Part shown: piece by piece, positions 36,553-48,700 of the stretch
Numbering within the stretch: position 1 is the first letter of the stretch
Layout: the number at the start of each line of letters is the position of its first letter
Assembly (NCBI GenBank): GCA_948146395.1
Contig: OX411554.1
Coordinates: forward strand, 42,483,869-42,547,868
Source of the DNA: Fragum whitleyi
Lineage: Eukaryota > Mollusca > Bivalvia > Cardiida > Cardiidae
Direction of reading: 5' to 3'
DNA: 64,000 bases
Translations under genes and position numbers: made by a program
Notes under the pieces: generated by a model
The model's input: only the letters and a program-made list of their open reading frames with translations
Told to the model about the DNA's origin: nothing
Database searches by the model: none

Positions 36553-36746
36553 CTATTTTCGAGTCCCCTGAAATTTGTCAATCTCACAAAGTGGGAAGTA
36601 CTTAGATCTGTCGGTGCCACCTCTTTCTGATTTGCATTCTACATCAGTCCACTTGTACAAGTTTTCTCTAGCAAACACGGTACAAAATTCGTCAACTTCA
36701 CCACTGTTGTCATCAGGTTGATCGGTCGTTGTGTCCCAATCATGAA
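36553..36746 (-). CDS. Lectin gene terminal exon: sugar-binding loop and stop
   Basis: This is 194 nt of coding ending in TAG at 36,553-36,555. It reads DWDTTDQPDDNSGEVDEFC, then LYKWTDVECKSE and FPLCEI. QPD and the Asp of WTD are expected calcium/sugar ligands; Thr replaces the usual Asn of WND. It holds the three C-terminal CTLD cysteines. Confidence 0.88.
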
Positions 36747-39700
36747 CTGAAATGGGGAATTTTTACCCTAATCCTTTCTGTGTAGCAAACAATTATTAAA
36801 AAAAATTAAAAATGTGTTACAGACATAGATGCCCTTGCAAATACCTGATTTTTAACTTTGACCCATTTGACCTGCAGCCTTGACCTTGATCATGGGTGTA
36901 CCCGGACAAACTCTTCACATAACACTTATATTCAGCCATAGGAACAGCTGTGTCAATTTATTGTGAAATACATCCACAAATGTAGATGCTATTATTTATT
37001 TCCTTTGGTTTTTTGAGTAGCAAATAGCTTTAGAAATAAAAAAGAAATCTGTCAAAGATATGGATGCCCTACAAAAACTTGATTTTTACCCTTGAATCAT
37101 TTGACCTTGACCATGGGTGTATCCAGACAAACTCTTTGCATGGTACTAAAACTTACTGAGAGGAACAACTGTGCTAAGTTATTTTGAAATTCATCCATAA
37201 AACTTAATGTACAAGTAATGCTAGGAATAGAATAGAAAGGGAAGAACATGACCATACACACATGTAACTTTATATGACCATCACAATTTCATGATGGGGG
37301 CATAAACTTTTCTAGTTCCAAAAAATTTCTTAAATTTTCAAATTGTTTTTTTAACAGTCTTTTTTGCGGGGTTTCAAAAAAGAGGTATTGTATGGGAATA
37401 AGTAAACAAGAATTGTCCTTTTAAAATCTGTCATGTAAGAAAAGGACCATAGAGGCTCAAGTCTATGAAATTCTCGACCCAAAGGTAGATGTTTCTTATA
37501 TCCAGTCTACAATAGAATTGTTATTAAGAGCGCCTTGTTGAGCAGGTTAAGATCAGCTTGTCTCTAACAAAATTCAGAAACAAAAACTGATTCTTTTCTC
37601 ACATAAACTAGTGGGGCCCGTTTTACTAAATGTCTTACGATCATTTTTTGCGCAAGTAAAAATTAAAGTTGCTTCTAGAATAGAAGCTAAATATGGAATT
37701 CTGCCATGCATAGTCTCATTGGAATTGTCTTTTAAAGGTATGATTTGTGATTTTGACTTACTATTATTTTTATCAAAACAAGTTAAGCAGAACAGGCCCC
37801 AGTTTTTTTGGTTTAAAATCCATTTTGATATGCCTAGATGATAGAAATAGTTTGAAAACAAGCATAGGATGACTTCATCCAATTTCAATTGAATTCTGGC
37901 CATGCAGAGGTTTTAGAGAAGATGCTTAAGGTAAGAAATTATGCAAGCAAAGGAAAATACAGGATCCTTTAAAGGTCACATGAAAAGCTCTATTGACCTT
38001 AAATTAATAACAAGAGGACCATGATGTTCCTAGATTGCTCACCCAAGTCTTTTTGACCCCTGGGACATCACATTTATTAGAATAGGCAAATGTCAAAAAG
38101 GAGATAATTTCTACATAAGATCAATACCATGGAATGTTTTCAGCCAAGAGTAAGAAAGATATGCCTTTTTGCTCTTTGATTCTATGTAAAAAGGATGCGC
38201 CTGGGTGGAGCCCAAATATGACCCAAGGGTCTTGATATAAACATACTTGGTAGGGGCCCACTAGATGATGCTACATTCCAAATATGAAAGCTGTCTGCCG
38301 TCTGGTTTCAGAGATTTTTAAAGATTTACGTTCTTTGATTCCATGTTAAAAGGATTGACCCCATGATCTTGATATGAACAAACTTGGTAGAGGTCCACTA
38401 GATGATGCTACCTACCAAATATGAAAGCTGTCTGCCTTCTTATTTAGAGAAGAAGATATTTGAAGATTTTTCTTTTTACCCTTCGTACTAAGAAGAGCTA
38501 AAAGGGATGCGCCCAGGAAAAGCCAAAATATGATCCCAGGGTCTTTATATGAACAAACTTGGTAGAGGCCTACTACATGATGCTACATACAAAATATGAA
38601 AGCTGTCTGCCAGATTTTCCCTTTTTTAACCCTTTTCTTTAAGGGTAAAGGGAAAGTTAAGGCTGGATAACATTTATTTGAAGAATTTTGGTAGAGCTTG
38701 ATCCAGGGAACAACCTTGCCAAGTTTCATCAAAATTGGCTGACCAGTTTAGCATAAGGTGTTTAAAGAAATTGTGCACGACGCACACAGCACAACTGACG
38801 ATGGACGTTGTACAATCACAAAAGCTCACCTTGAGCTCTTCATACTCAGGTGAGCTAAAAAGAGAAATATTAAAATAATCTGATGCAATATTCAAAAAGA
38901 AAATACTTTGTAAGATAATGGTAAAAAAGATGATTTTTCTTTGTCACACCTGAAGCCTGCTATTGAAGTACCCGGTCATGTGAGCAACTGACCTGTGACA
39001 AAGTAGGTATTGATGCAATAAGCAGATCATATAAACTAACAAATTTTTGTTTAACTTTTCACAGATTTCTCACAAATTAGTCTCAAAAATGACAGTCAAT
39101 ATTATGTTGAAGTGGGATGCCTTAGTCTAAACAAGAGGCCCATGATGGCCTGTATGGTTCCCCTGGCTTCAACAACTCAAGATTTGAAAGAGAGAATTTG
39201 AAAATAGAATGTCATGAGAGTCACCATCATTTAGAAGGTACTCAAGCCCCATCCTGCTATGCCCATATTTAGTGAAATATTTAGAGAAAATTTTGAGAAC
39301 AATTTTTGAAAACTTTCATCCAAGGAACATTCTGGTAGAGTTTTATTGAAATTGGCCAAGTTGTTCAGAAGGTGTTGTAGTTCAAAGATTTCAGGCTCAA
39401 AATAAGCCCTATCCTGCCATGCCTACATTCATGGGCCAATCAAAATCTCATGAAGAATTTTTAAAAAGGGTCATCCAAGGAACATTGTGGTAAAGTTTTA
39501 TTGAAATTAGCCCAGTGGTTTAGGAGTAGATGTTCAAAGATTTCGTGCTCAAAATTTGTCCCGCCCTGCCACACACATATTTAGGGGCCAATTAAAATTT
39601 CATGAACAATTTTTGAAAAGGGTCACCCAAGGAACATTCTGGTAAAATTTCATTGAAATCGGCCAAGCAGTTTCAGAGAAGTAGATGTTTAAAGAAAAGT

Positions 39701-42700
39701 TAACAGACAGAGGGACACAAGCACAGAAGCACACACTCACAAAGGACACCAGGCTGGACTGAGTCCAGTGGAGCTAAATTTCTAAAATGTCTGAAATTAG
39801 CAAGTTAACCCTTTCCTGTTTTACAAAATTTTGGACCTGTCCAAATTCAAAGGTTTTGCAGACGAAATTTTGAAGTGGATTTAATTTGAAAAATAACCAT
39901 TCAGTAGGGTAGAAAATAGTGTGGAAAAAGAAGAAATTGCTTGTCAGAAGCAATTTCTTCTTTTTTTCACAATGTTTTCTCCATCATAAAATCACAGACG
40001 CTTAAAAAGCAGGGATTAAACAGCAAAGGGTTAATTTTCCAATGTGAACAGGATCGGGACCAGAAACCTAGTCTACACAAAAAGGACATGAAAATATCTT
40101 CCGGTACACTGATTGGTTAATCTTGCATACATTTGCCAATGATTTATGCATCAATTGTTGGGTAACCCCAACCTGTCAAATGGTAATAAACTAATTAATG
40201 CCTTTTGAAATTTCTGATGAACTGATTAATTAAAATTGTGAACATGTATCCATTAAAATTATTTGCTTGTCAAAAATTGGAAAACCACGCCCTGTTAAAA
40301 AAAACCAAAGTGTAAACGGGTATCATAATTGTAGTTATTAGTAAAATTACTTAATTTGATGTTCAATGATGGTAACATTTTGTTGTTGTAAATCAAAAAT
40401 ATCGTACCTACAGTTTAAAATGATTTTATTAAATTATGACAATTTACTTAATATTTTCGATAACATCAAAGACTTGATGAGCAGCTTTTGATCAGCTCAA
40501 ACAGATGGTTCAGTACTGATCTTCTAAATTTTTCACCAAAGAATGTATGGCTAGTGCATAAAGTGTCAATTCTTATCAGACTGTGCAGACTGAGAAGATT
40601 TGAAACTTTTCCCACTTTGATGACTTTCTCTGGGGATCAAACCCATGACCCAGAATTGAAGATTAGGTGTCTGATGAACTAGCAACTACGCCATGATGGC
40701 AGCACAGTACCCAGGAGTATTTTTAACAATTATATGGTACTTACTAATTAAAGGGTCACCTGTTGTATACCATCTTTCACTTACACCATTATCTCCAAAC
40801 TGAAACAAATCATTCCAGTATCCTGAAAATACATAACAAAATGTGTTTGTTAAAACCAATGCCATCATCACTGATTTACCCAAAATATAACATTGACCTT
40901 AAATTTTGATGTTGAAACTGCTACCAACCAAAGGCCTTGTCAAAAGCAATACTCATGAAAGATATGAAGGCTGTATCCCTTACCATTCAAAAAGTTTGGG
41001 GGGATAGGTAAATGCTGAATGTTCTAATGATTATATGTTTTGCCCAATAAAATTTTTAGTTAAATGGTTTAGAGTAGAAAGTTTTTAAAGATTTTGATCT
41101 TTATTTCTCTGTAAAAACAGGGAACCTACAGCAAAAAGGTAATAATGAATTTGGGGCAATAACCTGAAGATTTTTGGTAAAGTGTCAAAAGCAATTTTTT
41201 CATCCCAACAACAAAGTTTTTGGTGGAGATGTTGTTTTTTGATATTTGTGTGCTTCATATATTACCATGAAAAAATCTGGAATCCCAGAACATGAGGCTT
41301 ACAGCAATAATTTAAAGAAATTTGGCAAGCACTAGACTTCATGTGGAACAGATAGCTCTAGACCTTTCCGTTTCGGAGGAGAAAATTAAAGAGTTTTTTT
41401 TTTTTTACTCTTCAGGGTTGTGGTATATAATTTCAATACCTGACTTGTCTAACTCAGGCTTTTATACCTGCTGACAAGAATATTTAATGAGACCACTTCT
41501 ACGTGACCAGTAAATACCAGGACAAACCTTGGAATAGTACCCGGTACAAAAAATTTTTAAGAGATCAACCAGTCTTATGTTTGTAGCAAGGGGTAGAAAA
41601 CATTGTTTTAACCCTTTCCTGTTTCACAAAATTTTGGACCTGTCCAAATTCAAAGGTTTGCAGACGAAAATTAAAAATGGATTTAATTTAAAAAATAACT
41701 ATTAAGTCGGGTAGAAAATACGGTGGAAAAAGAAGAAATTGCTTGTCAGAAGCAATTTCTTCTTTTTTCACAATGTTTTCTCAATCATAAAATCACAGGC
41801 ACGTAAAAAGCAGGGATTAAACAGTAAAAGGTTAAATGAAGAAAATGCTAACTACGAGCATTTTCTTCTTCGAAACAATTTTTTCTCAAAACATAGCTTT
41901 TTTACACTTTTGCAGACAAGTTACTTTTGATCCTGGACAAGGAGAAAATCATCCTTTCCTTGACCAAGGACAAGTGGAAAAAATCTATATTTCTACACCC
42001 TCTGCAACAAGAGTTCTTTATGGATTTGAACTCTGTGAAGTATCTTGAAAGTACTTGACCTAAGGATAATTTCTGTGAAGTTTGATTGAAATCTGTGATT
42101 TTGAGGAGACTATTTTCTAATATTGCTAATGAATGGACAGACATAAAGCTAAACTGACAAATAATGAACATCAAATGATCACAAAAGGTTAGCTCAGGCT
42201 CAAGAGAGCTAACAAGTAATATATTTCCTGTAAACAGTTAACCCTCCCTAATTGTGGCTCCCTTTCACTCTTTAATAGGAAAACCTACTTCATTTTATTT
42301 AAAACCCCTGAAATGTTTTAAAAGACGTTTGTTTCTCTTATTCAAGGTAAATTCCTTCTAAATAATAATATAAATTTACCTCAAAGATAAAACTGCAAAA
42401 ACATCATTTTGAAAGGTGTTTTTCTTCAAGGAATGGGTGTAAAAACCCTCTTTGTCTATATATATTTTGGGAGTATTTATTTCGTAACTAGGATAAATAC
42501 ACAAAATTATATTTTGAGATGTCAATAAACTTTTCATCAAATCTGTCTAGATAAATCTGGAAAAACTTAATGAAAACTACATCTATTGCATATAAATGGA
42601 CTTATAGTTTAAAAAGGGTTTGTTCCAGTTCCTTAAAGAGTTTTCTGACTAAGTTCAATTATTTCATTGACCTTCGTGACCCAAAAACAATAGGACACCT

Positions 42701-45700
42701 CTTTGGGTCATGGGCATCAATTGTATTAAGTTTCATGATTCTAGGTCACTAGGGGCCCGTTTTACTAAACTTCTTATGAAAAATTTTTTAAGTCAAAACC
42801 ACAAATCATACCTGTTGTTTTAATTTATTGTTATATTTTGCCTTGCAATATCCCATTGGAATCTTCTTAAGAAGACAAATCAATGATGCAATGCATAATA
42901 GAAATCAATTTAGTTACTATTGTAGAAGCATTTTTGATTTTTGAGCTCGATTAATTTTTTGGTAAGACGTTTAGTAAAAGGGGCCCCAAGTTCTCAAGTA
43001 GAGTAACAAAACGAAAAAAGTCTTCGGGCAGATCAACTGACAGATGGACAGACAGGGTGAAACCAATATACCCCCTGCCTCTCCTTTGTAGGAGAGGGTA
43101 TATTTAACCCTTTCCTATTAAATCCCAGCTTTTTACGTGCCATTGATTTTATGATTGAGAAAACATTGCGAAAAAAGAAGAAATTGCTCCTGACAAGCAA
43201 TTTCTTCTTTTTCCACACTATTTTCTACCCTACTGAATGGTTATTTTTCAAATTAAATCCTCTTTAAATTTTCGTCTGCAAAACCTTTGACTTTGGACAG
43301 ATCCAAAATTTTGAAAAACAGGAAAGGGTTAAAGTAGAATAGCTACTGAATGACCCTTAAATGTTCTTACCAAAGTGTGGCTGTATGTCTCTCCTGATAA
43401 TAAAGTCTTTCAAGAATTTAAGCTCTGTTTCAGAATCAATCTGAACTAATCTGCAGTCATCTACATCAGTATCAAAACCATCACAAATATCCTAGAAACA
43501 AACAAAGATATTTTTGTAAAAATTCCGAAACACTGAATTTTTCAAAGTCTTCACCATTAAGCTTAACTTGACCTTGACACATGTGGATATGTATCATTGA
43601 CATCTTATAATCATCATGCAAAATATTATCATGAATAGCATTTAAGTAATTTGCAGTTAAGTTTTACAAACAGACAGGCAGAAAATGGTAAAACAATCGA
43701 TGCATGGGCATATATAGGCATGCTTTCTATTTAATGAGCCTGTGCGTGACATTTGATAAGTGTGTGAAGGGCCCACATTAACCAACCTTGGCTGCCTCGT
43801 GATGTCTGCCTGACTTTCTAAAGATACTTTTGGACCTTATCTTTCTACAAAGCGTAAGTGAAGACACTGGTCAGACTGTGCAGATGCACAGCCTGGCCAG
43901 AGTCTTTGCTTGGTACACATTGGAAATTATTGGAAATGTCACACACAGGCTCTAATATAGGGTTAATTCACGTTTTTAGGGCATTAATATTTGCAGAGAC
44001 CCAAAAAAATGGTTCATGAGGCGGCTAAGGCATTTTGAGGGTCTCTTCAAATGTTAACGCCCCAAAAAAGCGTTTATTGCTTAAAAAGATAGATAGGAGT
44101 GAAATAATTTCATAGAAACAATATAAAACCAGTTCAAAACCTTCTTATATGCCATCATGCATTACACCGTCCATCTTGTTTGTACCGACGTTGCCTGGTA
44201 AATTTATGACGTCACACAATTTAATGAGGGATTTAGAGCAACATCTTTAGGTATGCTCTATAGTAATGTTGGACGACTGATAAAGTATAAAGGCCCAGAC
44301 CGAGAATATTTAAATTTAAAAGCCAGGCGTTAATGGCACATGAATTTACTGATTAATCCACACTTCTCTTGTTAACGCCCGGATTTTGTTCATTAACTAT
44401 GCCTTTAACAACCCCAAAACATACATTTTATGCGATAATGATAATATGATATGATAACATAACCTACCTTATGGAAGTTAAACATTCATTATAATTGAGT
44501 TCAATTCATTACATGAATGTGTACAAAGGTATTTAACAATTCATAAATATATTCATGACAAGAGGACCATGATGGTCCTATATCGCTCACCTGAGTATGT
44601 CACTCATAACTTGTCAACCATGTTATGAAAACCAGAATTTGTTTGATGTACATTAAGGTTGGTTAAAATTCGTCCTATTGCAACTTGATTTTTTTTAAGT
44701 TTCGTAAATTTTCAACTTTTCTCTTATCATGGCAAATTCTTTTAACAACTTTTGAAGACCTACACCCAAGGAACATCTCTGCAAAGTTTCAGCTTGATTG
44801 GCCCAGTAGTTTAGGAGGAGAAGACTTTTTTCTAATATTTTCAGCCATTTTCGGCCATTTTTCAGACTTTCCGTTACCATGGAAACTAGAGTTTTTGATG
44901 AAATTAAATTCTTTTAACAACTTTTGAAGACCTACACCCAAGGAACATCTCTGCAAAGTTTCAGCTTGATTGGCCCAGTTTTTTCGGAGGAGAAGACTTT
45001 TTTCTAATATTTTCAGCCATTTTCGGCCATTTTTCAGATTTTCCGTTACCATGGAAACTAGAGTTTTTGATGAAATTAAATTCTTTTAACAACTTTTGAA
45101 GACCTTCACCCAAAGAACATCCCTGCCTAGTTTCAGATTGATTGGTCCAGTGGTTTAGGAGGAGAAGACTTTTTCTAATATTTACAGCCATTTTTTGCCA
45201 TTTTTCAGATTTTCCGTTACCAAGGTAACTAGAGTTTACGATGAAAATCAATTCTTTTAACAACTTTTGAAGACCTTCTACAAAGGAAAATCCCTGCCAA
45301 GTTTCAGCTTGATTGGCCCATTTGTCTAGGAGAAGAAGAATTTTTTCTAATATTTTCAGCCATTTTCGGCCATTTTTCAGACTTTCCGTTACCATGGAAA
45401 CTAGAGTTTTTGATGAAATTAAATTCTTTTAACAACTTTTGAAGACCTACACCCAAGGAACATCTCTGCAAAGTTTCAGCTTGATTGGCCCAGTAGTTTA
45501 GGAGGAGAAGACTTTTTTCTAATATTTTCAGCCATTTTCGGCCATTTTTCAGACTTTCCGTTACCATGGAAACTAGAGTTTTTGATGAAATTGAATTCTT
45601 TTAACAACTTTTATAGACCTTCACCCAAGGAACATCCCTGCCAAGTTTCAGCTTGATTGGCCCAGTGGTTTAGGAGGAGAAGACATTTTTCTAAGATTTT

Positions 45701-48700
45701 CGGCCATTTTGGGCTATTTTGTAACCATGGCAACCAGAGTTTTTAATGAAATTAAATTCTTTTAACAACTTTTAAAGAGCTTCACCCAAGGAACATCCCT
45801 GCCAAGTTTAAGCTTGATTGGCCCAGTGGTTTAGGAGGAGAAGATGTTTAAAGAAATTGTTGACGGACGGACAGACGGACAGACAGACGGACAGACGGAC
45901 GGACGGACGGACGACGGATGGACGACGGACAGTGAGTGATCACAATAGCTCACCTTGAGCACTTTGTGCTCAGGTGAGCTAAAAAAGCAAGAAGCATAAC
46001 TCAATGCATCAATAAGTTATCCTTAAATCATTTTCATTCCCTTCAGGTGTTACTACATAATTAGAATAACTATACAATAAAGATCTATTAACAGCATTTT
46101 AGCTAATAACAAGATGTGTTTGTGAAACACGAATGCCCCCATAACAGCGATCTCTCGATAAGGCAAAGGTTAAGTTTGGTTAAGTTTTCGGATAGACCGA
46201 CGGACAGACAGACGGACAGACAGACAGACGGACATGAGTAAAACAATATGCCCCCGATCTCTCGATAAGGGGGCATAACTAGAGGCGCTTGAGCGCCTGA
46301 TTCGCTCCACAGGCCTGAATATCCAAATAATGACTATTAGAGGATGATAAAGCTGTTTAAATGAGAATTGAAGTGAATGAATGAGTGAATGTTTATTTCA
46401 AGTAAAGAAGGGTCATATGCTGAAATATTTCTGCATAAAAAACTCATGATCAGTGAATAACAAAATTGACCTCTACCTGTTACACAAATATTTTTCATTT
46501 AATCACAATAATTTTGTGCAGTCTGATAATGGGTCACCCAAGGATCATTCTAGTGATATTTTGTTAAAATCCAAATATAAGAATTTCAAAACTAACAGAA
46601 TGTTACTGCACAATATACTGGTGTTGGTCTGCAAAATTTTGATTGTAGATCTTTCCACTTTTAATTAAACACTACTAAAAGATGTTACTTCACAATTGTT
46701 TGTCATCAAAACAAAAATTCTAACTAATGATAGTAAGAAGTAAAATATTCAATCCAATATATTTATTTTATTCTGCCCAATGCCTTAGAGTTCAGTAAAC
46801 TCAACTCTTTCTGCCCCACTCTGAATGTCAGGAGGTCAGAACATCATTTTACACTGCTCTGTGCAGATTCACCCTCCGTTCAACTAAACTGACCTCACAT
46901 TTGAATTTCCTTCTAATCTATAATCATTACACCTATTAAATTTAACAAGTCTAGAAAAATTCATCATTGAGAAGATACCAAAAGGGTGATCAAATATTCA
47001 CTTAATATGTTATAATACCCTCTACCAATAAAAAAAATATGCTGTTCATCTAATCAAATATTTTTTTGCAGACTGATACAACTTCACAGAAATAAAATTT
47101 CCATGATATCTAATCCATCTATTCAACCTTTCAGGATAGTTTGTTTTACCCTATATATGAAGAAATGACCTCTGCCCATAAAAGACATATTTTTGATCTG
47201 ATCACAATATTTTTTAATAGACTGATAAAGGATCACTAAAGAATCATTCTAGTAAAATTTGGTTGATATCTATCGATTAGGTTCTGAGAAAATGATTTTC
47301 AAAGTTTAACACTATATAACATACAAGGAAATGACCTCCGCACATAAAATATATATTTTTTATCCGATCACAATAATTTTTGCTATACTGATAAAGGGTC
47401 ACTCAAGTATCATTCATGTAAAATTTGGTTGATATCTATCAATTAGGTTCTGAGAAAATGATTTTCAAAGTTTTCACTATATAACATATAGAGAAATGAC
47501 CTCCGCCCATAAAATACACATTTTTCATCCGATCAGTATAATTTTTGCTAAACTGATAAAGGGTCACTCAAGTATCATTCATGTAAAATTTGGTTGATAT
47601 CTATCGATTAGATTCTGAGAAAATGATTTTCAAAGTTTTCACTATATAACATTTAGAGAAATGACCTCCGCCCATAGAATACATTTTTTTCATCTGATCA
47701 CAATGATTTTTTGTAGGCTGATATAGGGCCCCTCAAGGATAATTCATGTGAAGTTTGGTAAATATCCATCAATTAGTTTCTGAGAAAAGCCACCTATTAC
47801 CATATATGGAAATTAGCCACGCCCACTACAGCCATGATTTTCAACCGATTAAAAATCTTTGAAGGAATCTGATAGAGGGTCACCCAAGGAACATTCCTGT
47901 GAAATTTGATTTGAATCCATCCAGTACTTTATGAGGAGAAGATTTTTAAAGTAAAAGTTTACGGACGGACGGACGGACGGACGCACGCACGCACGGACGA
48001 CGGACACCTCGCCATGACAATAGCCCGCTGGCCTTTCGGCCAGTGGAGCTAAAAATGCTCCAATCCTCTTTTTCATTGCTTTATAGATGACTCATTAAAA
48101 GATTTCGGCAACAAAAAAGCAAACAAACTATTATTCTATTTCAAAAGACAAAACTTGAAAATTTTGGGACAAGTTTTCTTTGAAAGCATCACTTTGAACA
48201 TGATTGCTATGCAATGTCAAGTCATTTGCTAATTTTGCTCTGCTAAGCAAACCTCAAAAGGATGAAAAGAACCCAAGCAGGGCATTGGTTATTGGTAACT
48301 ACACTGGTTATGTTTACCTATGAATTTATCAAATGATAATCTACTACTATTTCCAGATAATCCACATACTGTATTTCCCGTAATAATAGCTCCCTCCCTA
48401 AAAGAAGCACCCCTACATAATTTACTAAGAAAACACACTTCAAATGCCTCAATTTTAAGAACTTGTCGAGACTTCTTCTCTAATTACATGTGAATTTTCT
48501 CTAAACTATCATTTATATGCTTCTTAAGAGGACATTTTCAAATTTAAATTAAAGGAATAATGGCCTAAAAACATAAGTTTAATGATTTTTTTAACCAGAT
48601 TATGCATACTTAATAAAAGCTCCCTGACCATGTTATGTATAGCTCCTGAGAGAGTTAATTAGGAGGAGAAGTACATTAAAAGCATTAAAGAAAAAATTCT

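Larger units (their letters stand above)
36747..40744 (-). other. Lectin gene intron (3,998 bp)
   Basis: It contains a hairpin-tailed repeat at 36,830-37,305 (two ~210-bp units with GACCTTGACCATGGGTGTA-like text, tail ATGATGGGGGCATAAAC) plus the separately listed elements. No extra exon was seen. Confidence 0.7.
40823..43370 (-). other. Lectin gene intron (2,548 bp)
   Basis: It holds two TTAA MITEs, a P5-type repeat split by a GGGGCCC MITE, and a worn hairpin-tailed fragment at about 41,990-42,213 (tail GGTTAGCTCAGGCTCAAGAG AGCTAAC). The rest is unremarkable AT-rich DNA. Confidence 0.65.

Noticed and set aside
44685..45567. Overlapping minus-strand frames with repeated VTE.LKNGRKWLKILEK text
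   Set aside because: They are antisense readings of the 172-bp tandem units of a pearl-like repeat, with no independent coding evidence.
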